DNA of 64,000 nt from Urechis unicinctus (Eukaryota > Annelida > Polychaeta > Xenopneusta > Urechidae). The stretch lies in assembly GCA_034190875.2 (NCBI GenBank), contig CM067344.1:27169414-27233413 (forward strand), in the 5' to 3' direction. Positions 1-12,600 of the stretch are shown here, one piece after another (positions within the stretch are counted from its first letter, which is position 1; each line of letters starts with the position of its first letter). Made by a program: the position numbers and the translations under genes. Under the pieces are notes generated by a model, which saw only the letters and a program-made list of their open reading frames with translations, was not told the origin of the DNA and made no database searches.

Positions 1-1159
<1,159 letters not shown>

Positions 1160-2210
1160 GTTTAGTTCTTTATAATGAAGTTTATGGTGTGAAAGTAATC
1201 ATCTTATATTTTTCAGGCCTTTGCAATATTTGAAAAGTGTATTACATTAAATAGTATCAATAGCAGAGAGTTATCAAAACGTTATACTTAGTGATATTAT
1301 AATCATTGTAATACATGCATTATTTAGCAATATAGTTAATTTTGTATATATGATAATTTTTTTAATTTTAGACATAAATAACTAAAAGTCATAATATAAA
1401 TTTGTATGCCGTTGCTGCTGATACATGATAAAGTAGGTAATTTGTTTCACTCCACCGGTGCTGTTAACTAAAGTATGGCAGAAAGATGTCCACCAGTTAC
1501 AAGATAGACACCAATTGTTATCAGGATATTTTAATTATTTACGCTGCAAGCTGTTTTCGGAAGAATGAAGCTGGTATTTCTTCAAAACAATCGGTCGCTT
1601 TGGAAAGGATATTGTTTCCGAGAGAGCGAGACAGCTTGCAGTAGTCTAGATCCGAATAAGAAATAATTTGTGGGATTATCAGAGTTGATGTAAGTTCCCA
1701 AGTGAATAAAATATTCATGCACGATTGGTCATGTAACAGATAAATTTCCTGAACTGCATAATTCAAAACAGCGGCACCAAGATTCACATTTCGTAATATT
1801 GATTATATGAAAACTAGGTACCAAGCCTGCAAGTCTATGAATCCACTTCATGGTAACATGGCAAATATTGAAAGTGCACACCAAGGACAAGGATTATTTG
1901 GCGATAGACACTCCATTTTATTGGTCATAGGCAAAATCACGTCATTGACAAATGACGTAGGGATGAGCCAGCCAGTCAAAAAAAAAAAAATCATTCGTCG
2001 TGCCGTTATGGTTATGTACATGGATCTAACACTGCCACGTATATACTTGATATCACATAATATTGCAGTGCCTGATTGAATAAAGGTTCTCTCCTTGGAA
2101 AAGGGTAGGGATGAGCCACCATGAAAAATCAAAAACCGGGCCATATCTATACCAAGCCAAAGTGAGAAATGGGTACCATTTACATACCAAACATCTGAAA
2201 AGAGACCCAT
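1160..2210. repeat. Array blocks R1, R4 and R5 (unit 0 remnant)
   Basis: Bases 1160-1512 match 53010-53345 (R1). About 1530-1800 matches 17360-17465, 44110-44345 and 55135-55430 (R4). About 1800-2100 matches 44340-44520 and 55430-55690 (R5). In unit 3, R1 and R4 are about 1.8 kb apart. Here they nearly touch, so this unit has lost the R2 and R3 blocks. Open frames on both strands here are not kept open in the sister copies, so I do not call a gene. Confidence 0.7.
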
Positions 2211-3029
2211 TCAATTAAAAACATTTTAAAACGGGTCACCAATAATTTATGAACATTAACACGCAAACCCTTATCTTTCAATTTATTCAAACTCCCAAAT
2301 CAACCATCTGTCTCCATGGCAAAAGAGGTCGTTGATAAACTAACAGGACACAACGAAAAATCAACCATTAGTCCAGATTCAATTTCTGCAAAGGAGTAGG
2401 TCGAATATTTGGCACCCAGGGGGGGGGGGGGGGGGGGTGCGGGTGGCATCACCAACTAATGCGACATATTCTACTCCGATTGCTGCTGTCAGGAACTTTT
2501 TCTGTCACAGTCATTGTCCATCGGTTCGTAGTCACAATCATTAGCCAGTTAACTTTTTTGCATTAAGTCCCACTTTTCTCGTTGGTAAGTTTCAGATGCA
2601 CTAAATGCAGTTTGTTTCAAAAACATGTCACAGTAGACTTGTCTACAGTCTCAACGTATGTATTAATCTTTGGTCTGAAGAGCACTAACACCTGTTGTGG
2701 CTGTAGAGGGCTTCAGATTTTCAGCTTTTCTGCGAAACAGGTGTTCTTGGTGTCTGTGTGGTCTTTGCACAGATAACTGTGGTATCAATGACCCTCATCG
2801 TCCAGTTGGCTTGCATTCTGTTGGATGAAATTAAAGCAACCTGTGGTCAGTTATGTTCTAAACTGTCCATTGAAACTGTTCCACGAACAATTAATCTTCA
2901 GTCACTGCCTAATATATGTAAATTGCATGATGGAGATTAAACCAATTTTGTACAACATTTTGTTGTCAAATATTAATCACTGGCTTACTTCCACTTAAAT
3001 TGTAGTGTGCGTAAACCCAGAACAATAAT
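2211..3029. other. Unit-0-specific sequence with a 19-base poly-G run
   Basis: I find no counterpart of this stretch in the other units and no convincing exon. It contains an uninterrupted G run at 2419-2437. Similar G runs occur at 22093-22108 and near 24155. Confidence 0.4.
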
Positions 3030-3279
3030 GCTGTTAATAAATATTCAAGATGTAGAATGATAGTCAGTTTGTTTCTGAAATCAACAGCAGTAGCAGGGTC
3101 TTCTTGTTGATCAACACCTGTCCCACAGAGGGATGTATCCTCTATCACTTGATGCTGGAGAGCAAGCGCCGCTTCGATAGAATTTGCAAAAACAGAAATG
3201 GATGTGTATATTAAGCTATGCGGTAAAGCTCAGGCAATTTTATTCCTTTATTTACTTCCATTTGGATTCGTGAGATTGA
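3030..3279. repeat. Array block R7/R8 fragment
   Basis: A short piece of the block found at 20190-20350, 46340-46440 and 57370-57560. On the minus strand it preserves a short reading frame with the motif GVDQQEDPA, comparable with CVDQQEDPA near 57430 and GVDLQEDPA near 20260, which hints that the ancestral block contained an exon. Confidence 0.5.
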
Positions 3280-5570
3280 AATACATCGCTCAGAGAAAGG
3301 CTTTTGGCGTGGTGCCATATATTTGTTTACAGGCTCTTGATAAATGTTGTTTTCTGGATTCTAAATCCCATGGCCCCGTCAAAACACACTACCCATTCGC
3401 GCGGAAACTGAGGTGGCTAATCTCTCTTTTGTTGCAATTCGGAGCACAATACGTATGTATTTTGAATTCAGTACTCTCGAATTGTTCATTTGGATGACAA
3501 AATTGGAGTCCCTACTCAAGATAACAAAGTTTTCGCAACAAAATGCAAAACAAATGAGTGATGAACACGTGCGTCTTTTCACGATTCGATCAAAGCAATT
3601 GACTTCGTCCACCAACGCCAACGTCATAGGGTGGGGTCAAGTGCGCTCTGGCCAGCGATCTTGAATGCGCATGCTAGCTACTGAAACAGGAGGCTTGTAC
3701 TACAGCGTAATTGTGTTCAATAGCGTCTAGCTACAACAGTCCATTCCAATATTTTTTTTCACTCTTCATGGATTGCGAAATTTGGACTAAATCCCACCTT
3801 CAAACCTTGACTTAGGGAGAAAAGGACACCTGCTGTAATGACCATCGTTTTAGAAAATATGAGATTATGCGGTTGTTGCTTATTCGACTTTCTGGACGGT
3901 CGAAGTCCGAAATGAACTCGATGACACCAGAAGGTGAAAAGACAAAATAAAGATAACACCATGTGCTCAATGATGCCCCCATTACCACAGGCACTTGACC
4001 AATAAAATCGCCGTCCTCTCTGACTATTAATATATTTGGTCCATTTATATTAGAGCTGGTTCTTGGGCGTTGTGGTAAACTGCTTTGTCTTTCGACCAAC
4101 AGGTTGTGTGAAAACCTGACTAGTTCACAGTGACTCGGATGATCTCGTTAAATGGCGGTCCCATCTCTGAAAGGGGATGCATCCGATCCAGTAGTTCAAT
4201 AGTACAGTGCAAGTCCTTCCTCCCTGTGGCGTAGGCTTTGCAGTCCGGTCAGGGCAACGGGTTTGCGCATAGCGGATGCTGGCCCTTAAGGGCTGTGGTC
4301 AAGGCATCACAATCATCCTCATACATCACCGTCGTGATATTTCTTTGTTGTTGAAAGTAACGCTCAAACCCAATATTACCATTCCATTTATAATAGATGC
4401 CTGAGGAGAGGGACGTTTTGTGATTCGAGTGGTTAAGACAGGTACGACTACCGTAGGAGTCTTATCCAGTTAGAAAATTGATTAATACTTTCAATATATA
4501 CGGAGAAACAAATGGCTCGCCAAGTGTATTATTTAAATACTGGAGTTTTGCTTCGGGTTTGATTTATTCATTATAGAACGTCAATGGACGTCCTGTAGGG
4601 ACATATGCAGCCTAATACACAACCTCTGTTTGCCCCCAAAGAAACACCATCAAGCACATAAGTCTATATGAAATGTTTTCAATATTACTGCGCCAACTCG
4701 TGAACCCGGGAATTAACTCCATGGTGCAATAATCTTAAAGGCATTTCTCTGTTCAGAAAGCAAACACCAACAGTCATCATCGCTGGAAGTTGCTATTGGA
4801 ATTTGAAGAAAGTGGACGTGGGTGGGGTCACTTTCAAGACGTGAAATACACACAGTAGCCATTGTAAAGTATCAGTTACCATCGGTTCTCAGCGAGGAAT
4901 TCTGATACCATGGTCTTCGACCAAGGCTGGAGTCATGCAACTTATCGGAATTGAAGGGTCGAGTTTAGAATGGGGAGAGGTAAAGTGCGCTGTTTTTTGT
5001 CAGTGTCCCCTGATGGATTCAACGGTTCTATGCAGTTCAAACGAAACGTTTCGGTTTCCCAAAAAAAATCCATATGTTTTAGTTTCGGTTGGCACATAGC
5101 AATGGCATTATTGCAGTCACTGGCCATTAGAAACAAGAAATGTATGAACAACAGAAGTTGATGAAGACATATTTGAACAATATATCGCATTCAATGATTT
5201 AACTACTTAATTGTTGAGCTATCTTGCACTGCATTGATCTTAATTATAGCTTACACACGCCTATATTATAGTATAAACAGAGATTGATTAGAACATAGAC
5301 ATTCGTTGTCAGGGACTCATTGGAAGAGGAACACCTCACTCTGCAAGGAGGAGTGGTTTTCTCAGGTAATCGTGTATTACATCTTACTGTCCCAACGAAG
5401 TTAATACGATTCTATATTATCGCGTTTTTATTGGCGTACTTGCATGAACATACATTTGAACTCTTCGCTTCTTGGCACGGTCAATGTTAGTTTGGATCTC
5501 GCCATTTTCTTTGCGCATTGCGACGTAGTATTGGACTTCGGTCAAGATCAATCAATGTAATTTATCTTTT
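3280..5570. repeat. Array block R9 (unit 0 copy)
   Basis: A long block repeated at 21890-23930, 47280-49130 and 58440-59920, with its second half repeated once more at 24270-24850. It contains the tRNA-derived SINE annotated separately. The minus-strand open frames are partly shared between copies but are interrupted differently in each. Confidence 0.75.
4125..4385 (+). mobile_element. tRNA-derived SINE, copy 1
   Basis: A tRNA-like core near 4185-4250 (decayed A-box TAGTTCAATAGTA, then a decayed B-box) is followed by a conserved tail ending near CGCTCAAACCC. Sister copies lie at 22375-22650 and 59290-59545, with a 3' fragment at 47795-47880. The core looks like a transposed tRNA relic, not a working tRNA: arms do not pair cleanly and the B-box is altered. 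Confidence 0.65.
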
Positions 5571-6309
5571 AATTAATTTTGCATCGACCGAGGACGACTG
5601 TGTCGAGTAGAGCAAGGGTCGGGGTTCAAGCAAGAAAGGCCAGCGGACTGAAATCAATCGTTCAACTTGTCAAAACAACTGGTAGTTATTGTACCAAAAC
5701 ACCTTGTGGGTTCGGCCGTGATTTGCGACTGGTGTCAGTGGGCAATGGATTCCTGGTGGTTGAGCAGTGCGGACCTTGCAAGGGCCATATCTGCAACACA
5801 CCACTTCGGTCAGGATTTCGCCTTACAGATTGTGAACCCACCCTGTCAATTCTAGTTTGGCAAGCACATCTGACTGTCGTTGTGATACTCAGGCGTAAGT
5901 AAGGCCCGGCGCTGGCGCTGAGCCAAGCCTAAAGTTGTGGACTGACGTACTTTCACCCAAATTACTTTGACATTGATCGCACTAAGTACTGGCACTTATT
6001 GATAGGCTTCATTCAAGTGACTAGAATGGAATAAGCGTGGTGCAGGGTCGGGTGGGATATGTACGTGCATTTCCCAATTTAGGTCAGTTATTGTATTAGT
6101 GATCAAGGTCCATTGTCTTTTTGATGCTGACATTAACTGTGAGTAGCAGCCATTGAATAGTTGTGCTACATTTCGTTCGTTGTTTAGGAAATATCCGTGG
6201 CTACGGGGTGTAAGAGGCCCTTTGTATCCTCCTGCATATTGTAAGAGGCAACTAATAGGTGCAACCTGTTGGTGTGCTGTAAAACCCTAAACTTACTAAC
6301 TAACCTAAC
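5571..6309. repeat. Dispersed repeat M, upstream of gene copy 1
   Basis: Matches 49560-50720 and, in parts, 26050-26635 and 30690-30905. It contains the recurring phrase GTAAGAGGC..ACTAATAGG (6240-6257) and ends in a TGTGCTGTAAAACCCTAAAC-type tail, the style of gastropod short interspersed repeats. The 107-residue open frame inside it is not conserved in other copies. Confidence 0.65.
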
Positions 6310-6622
6310 CAGCCACATGGGTTGGGGATTCCTTAGGCGAGCAGTTGCTGAGTAAGGAGGGATTCGATTTGGGGAGGAATCGGTTGTGAATGATACGGTA
6401 TGATTATAATTTCTATTGCAATTATGATTTTTAGTATTATATTGTGGTAGGTTACTAGATTCCCTTAAAAAACTGTAAAGATAAAATGAACAAATATTAT
6501 CAGAATAAATTGTCTTCTTATCATATTTCTGTCAGACATTTGGAAGATAAACCTCGATAAGTTTGTACTAGTTATTTTTATCAATTGTCATCGTTTCAGC
6601 AGCTATATGATGTTATCACACA
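6310..6622 (+). promoter_or_regulatory. Shared 5' flank and probable 5'UTR acceptor of ZSWIM-like copy 1
   Basis: This flank is conserved in front of copies 1 and 2, and its last 150 bases also before copy 3. Just upstream of the ATG a TTTCAG acceptor (about 6594-6599) precedes the leader, and an in-frame TGA lies a few codons before the ATG. The ATG-bearing exon is therefore probably preceded by a non-coding 5' exon that I cannot place. Confidence 0.45.
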
Positions 6623-9600
6623 ATGGATTTTAACGAAGGTTCCGATGACGATTGTTTTGGCTATGGCCACGAGAGCTATACCGTCGATGAGAGCTGTTTC
6701 TTGAGATCTTATGTAAGTTCGTACAAAAGACCTTTTTGCCAATAATGTTGCATATTAAAAGGCGAGATAAAAGCTTATATTTGACCATCCTTTCCCACAC
6801 ATTTACAATGTTATGTAAATAATTGCATCATTTATTTTCAGGACTCAAATGACGACATTTACTGTGCCATAGAAGACTCTGCACGGAACAAGTCATCCTC
6901 AAATAACTCGGGTATTCATTCTTTAAGGGTAGTCATACAAAAACGCTTTAGTGTGCGTTTCTATGATCAGTTTACATACCCCGAATATTTGACTCGATGT
7001 TACAGAGACACTTTCAAGCCAGCTTAAAGAACCAACCGTTCATTCGGTGCGCGTGATATCAGCACAAGATGGGGACGTTATAATCAATCCTGGGACATTA
7101 CTTGATATATCAGCATGCATCGTCGGAAGACACATCACTTGGCAACAGGTAGAACTTCATCAACCGGCGCTTGATGAAAACTTGCTGGAAAAGGTACTTA
7201 TTGCTTTGTATTATTTCTTGCCATTAAAACGTACCTCATGAACGAAAAGAAACTTATCTTATATGAAATTACTTGCAGATCTGCTATTGGGCATTTCCAT
7301 GGTGTGTAACAAGTCTGAAATCTCATGTCGTACTAGCTGAAGGTGAACAGCGCTGGAATGCTGGTTGTAAAAGTGCCGGAGATGTGAAACAGATGTGGCA
7401 AGCTGGTGAGACTTTGGTGGTTGCAACAAAATGTAGAATGCGGAGGCATTTCTATAATCATATTTTAATGCAAGCTGTAATATACATTGTGTGTCACTTG
7501 TAAAGGGTTCATGGTCACTGCAATCATCAACAATGAGCAATATGGCCGTGGCACGGATGAGACAGTCCGAGTGACGCTCAACTTCGAGAAGCAGGAACTC
7601 CTTACAAGCTCGTGTTCTAACTGCAACGAAGTCTGGTGTTCCCATGTAGTTGCTACCCTGTGTTACAGAATAATGCACCCAAAAGAGGCAAGAGATTCAA
7701 ATTAATATTAGAGTTACGATGATAATGAAACTGATATACATAAATAACAACGCTAGTGGAGCCTAAATTCTTATGGTCAGAATTGAACACAGCAATTGCT
7801 TTTGTACAATTTAATAAATATTCGTATGCGTTTCCACACTTCTGTAGGTTGTGGTGACTGCGCCAATGACTGATGCTTTATCAACGCTAGACCGGAACCA
7901 GCTCCAGAAACTGGTCCAGTGCATGATCAGTGCAGACCCAGGCCGTATCCTTGGACAGACCATTGATTTCATGCGTATGTTGCAATACCTGTTCAATTTA
8001 CAGAATTTAACTCATATTACCGTTTATGGTATCAACAGTTGCATGTTTCATCCTTTGAAAAAGGGGCACTCGCGGGCGCGCGAATAAAACTACCATTACC
8101 TTTTGCTATGAACGGAAAAAAAGTCTTAAAAGGCCCATTAACTGCAGCTTTTTATATATCAAGACCTTTTATAATACTGACTTTGTGGGGCAGCCTTACA
8201 CTTAGGCGCCCGTACAAGAGACAAGTCATGCGAATGAGAGGGTATCGGTGATTTTATTTATTTCAAAACAGGAGATCTGAAAGATAGCAAGTCCGAGCTA
8301 AGTCTGATGATAGGGGTGCCTGATCCTACATTCGCCATCTGTGCTGATGTTGTGTCGACCAAATGGAAAGAGACACTTACTGCGATCGAGGCATCTGTGA
8401 TGATAGGCATCGTCGGAAAATACAGGGGGCAAGTTGTGCTTTCAGTGTGCAAAGAAACGTTTCGTATAATGCTATTTGATTTTGGAAAAATTGTAGGCGC
8501 GAAAAGATTTGCAAAGACCACCAAAGAATGTTGGATGATGGAGGCATTGTAACCCTGGTCCATTGGCGTATAATTGCAGTAACATATAACAGTGACTATT
8601 TCCACCCCCAGAATACACATGGGCTATGACGTCATCGAGAAACGCAACTATGCGCTTCATGAACATCTCCTGAAAGTCATCCCTTTCATCTCCAATGGGC
8701 AGAACACTGAGGCAGCGCAGGTGCTTAAATGCATAACGGCAAGCGTCATCCAAAGTAGGCTTTTGAATTATGTATAACACGTGTGAAGAATTAATTTATT
8801 GTTGCATTTATTTAGTTTTATTGATATGTTATTTCCATTGCTATATTTGAATAACAACTATTTCGGCAATAACATAACTTGGAGTCGCCCTGCTATTCAC
8901 CTTGAACCTCTCTGATATATTCCGTTACCAATCCTAATATCTACCGTAAATCACCCTGGTATTTGCGTGACCCATTTTTATATCCACTGTGACCCATCTT
9001 GATATCTACCGTGACCCAATCTGAAATCAACCGTAACCCACTCTGATATCCTCCATGACCCATCCTAATATCTACTGTGACCCAGTCTTATATCCGCCGT
9101 GACCACACCTAACATCCATCGTGACCTAATCTGATATCAACCGTGGCCCACTCTGATACTGCGTGAATAACCAATAATTCCGCCTTGACCCAACATTAAT
9201 ATCCGCCGGGTCCTACCCAAATGCCCGCCATGACTTTTGTATCCGCTTTTACCCTATCAATATATACCAGTTCGAAGCAATTGAGTGGGTTGGACACTAT
9301 CATGCTTCTGTCATCATGTAGCACCTCAATCAGTTGATGTGCAACTGGCCGTTTGTGACATAAGATAACCTCCGATGTTCAATACGCTGTGCACATAAAA
9401 TTCACCATGGAATGTTACACCTACAGAAACTGCTTTAACATTGTTAGGGTGCATCAAAACAAACAAGCTGACTTACATTCACAAAAATGCATTAGATAAG
9501 CATTGTTACCTTTTAAAATGGCATGAATACAACTTCGTATACGATATCATATGGCACTTGGGATACATTGAAAATTGATAGATCTCTGTCATGGTTCAAG

Positions 9601-12600
9601 ACGTTAAGTGCACTGATGACATCAAGGAACTGCGAATGGCAATTCATGACATAGACCGCTTTTATGCAACATTGATCGTTTTCAATGTCCGAAAAGATGC
9701 CAAGTTTGACGAATTTCTCAGGAAAATTATTCAGGAAGCTCAACAACAACTGACGAGGTAAGTGCACTAAAGGTGTTATCTTTTCCGTCAACAGTTTACT
9801 TATCTTAGCAGGCATAATTCATTTTGTAAGCAAGTGGTTTCCACACAAAAAGCAAAGAACAGTTTGCAGTATTTAACCTCTTGTTATCTCATGGTCAGAG
9901 CTTCAACGGAGTTTGGTTTACTCCTAACAGTTTTGGTCATCTAAAGTAAGAACAGTAAGTATAATCGTCCATGAACTGTTCTAAATTATATTACAGCCGC
10001 TTTCCCGATTTGAAGAGGTTGGAATCAAGCCAGTGTGCAGAAATGCCTCCATTGCATGAAACATTCTCTGTTGCCGTAAGTTTGATGACTTCATTGTGAC
10101 TTTGCTATTGGCGAAACACAGTATGCAACATCTGAGACACTTCTTCACACTTATTAGGTTTCATCATAGGTTCATCCCCGCATAGTATATTTTTGGTTTT
10201 GCACATTTATACAGTGGAAGCTCTGGGTTTTTTTTGTAAATTATATCATTTGTATTTAAAATAACAAGATATTCCTCCAGCTGACTGACGCAAAAGGACA
10301 CGACTGGCACTTCCCACAGGCATCAGCAGCTCTCCACGTCCCGCCACCCCCGGAGAGCTTCACACAGCTTGTCAGTGGAATTGTTATCCCGAAACACAGG
10401 TAAAGCAAGTGAGGAAATATGATAATCGGTGGGTACATATGAACTGAATGGGGCTACTGATGGGCTGTGACTGGCACAGACATAGACCTTACTCGTAGTT
10501 ACAGATTATATTTACATGAAAAGTATGTCTTCAGTTCATTTCAGATAAGAAATAAATTTGTTGAAATTTATCTTCTTCAAAATGGCCTCTTAAATGATGA
10601 TGACAGATTTCATCTGTTAGGGAAAGTCAGCAACAACAGTGTTTTTCATTACAACATGCTATACACCATTTCGACAGTAGGAAGGATTGTTTCAGCCTTT
10701 TTGACAACCTCCTAAATCACACATAAGGATATGCACACACGAGCACACACATCCGAATGCACACCTACACACACCCCTTGATCGCGTGGGCACAATCGGG
10801 CATCCAAGTAAAGACATACGAACATGCATTAACCGATGTATTATTTATCTGTTTGATCATATATATCGCCAGTGATTATCAAGAGCCGTTGGCAGTCATG
10901 CTGTTAAGAATGGAGGCCATTATGTTATTAGGAAGCGAAAATGGATCTGCCGTTGCGGAAAAGATTATGCAATATCTAGTTGAACAGCTGTTGCAGGTGA
11001 TATGCATTTATCAGTGTTCGTTTTCCTTGCTAAACAGATACGTCGAAGAAGTTAATGTTTCTGTAGATCGAAACAAGTTTGTGATTCCATGCACCAGGTA
11101 TCTGCAGTCAAGCGACATTGGCCATCTTGCACAGTTGAAAGCTTACTTGACGATAAAGATCTCCATACACTTCGGAATACCAATCCTCAGTTTGGGAACC
11201 CTGGTATCGTAATCACCTTGCACAAGCCCGTATATAATATTCGCATTGATAACGCAGTGGTGATAATAGTAAGGGACTGAAATGTCTGCATTTGGCAAAC
11301 GTAGGCCTTCATCCACCAAATACAGTCAATGTATCATTTTGTTGTAGCTGATCAATGCTCACCAGAAGAATTAGCAGACAGTGGATATCGTGATATCTTA
11401 GATGGACAGAAGATATCGTTGTCTTACCAGGTTGTTAGATTTAATGCTTGATCAGATGTGTTTTGATTGCTTTCCTAAAGTGAACGGACAATGTTTGTAA
11501 TGTTGCTCGTGAAAGAGGATAACGTTTTGCCTAAGCCTATCCTTATGTATATGTGAATATCAATTATTTTGTGCCCATAGAATGAAGCTACATTTGCGCT
11601 ACTGCTAACTCTGCGCCTTTTCAGTACAACGTATACATGTGAAGATGCTCCTACCAAAGGATTTCTTCATTGTGCATCCTTACTTGGTGTGGAGATGTCT
11701 GATAACTTACTATCCAAGTCAACAAATCACGAGGAAAGTGTTTGGATAGGATCTTTGGTGGAAAGTGTATGGAAGTATGGCCACGGCATGAAAGGATGTT
11801 ATGAAAGTTATCTTCTGCGGAACTTTCTCACATCATTCGTTCACCAAGCTGAACATTCCTCCTTCTTTCCCTTGATGTTCGTCAGCATGTTGTGCACATC
11901 ACGCTCACTCGTTGAATCGGGAACGAATTATCAAGAGGATGTTGTTTTGGATCTCTGTGTGCAAATATTTCTGAGAAAACTGACAGGTAAATAACCTGAT
12001 GACCAGAATATAAAAGGGAGGTAACTTGTGTTTATAAAGAGGGATTTTCTTTCAAACCCAACTGTTCCTTAATGTTTTGTTGTATTCTATGAACTTTGGA
12101 CGCTGTGGCAGACTATGTTTATTTCTATCATTTATTAGATCCCCCAGAAAACAGCGAACTCTCAAGTGCAATGGACACAATTTTTGACCACTGTCTTCGA
12201 TCCCTTGACGTTAAGATTTCTACACATCGTGGCTATCTGAAGCAGGTAAATTATATGATATGTCAATTGTGCACAACGATATTTTTGTTCCCAATATGAT
12301 AAATCTAACCCAAAAGGGAATTTGGATCTATTTCCAGATCATAGAAACCGTGAAAGTCGGTAAAGACTTAAACAAGATGGAAACCGTTATGCGTGGAATT
12401 CAATGGCAACACTTGGACGTTGATGATGATTTCATACAAGAGACAATGTTTATGTTTGTTATACATTTTCATCTCGCAAGTACATGTGACGAAAAGCAGA
12501 GTTCATACTACTTCGACAAAATCGTTAATTGCCTGGATGTGAAGTGCCTGAAGTATGATGATGGTAGATGGGCAGACGATTTTTCACCCGATGCACTTGT

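Noticed and set aside
2582..2940. Two plus-strand frames of 60-64 residues
   Set aside because: No recognisable motif, no counterpart in sister units and no splice context.
5579..5902. 107-residue frame in repeat M
   Set aside because: Other M copies do not keep it open, and M is a dispersed repeat.
8307..8552. Open frame continuing past exon 7
   Set aside because: The extension beyond 8428 is not kept in copy 2 or 3, and the GC donor gives the right phase into exon 8.
8258..8780. Minus-strand frames over exons 7-8
   Set aside because: The homologous minus-strand frames in copies 2 and 3 exist only because the sense exons are conserved.
8885..9255. Regularly spaced repeats considered as a CRISPR-like array
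   Set aside because: Units are contiguous and degenerate with no unique spacers, and the host is a eukaryote.
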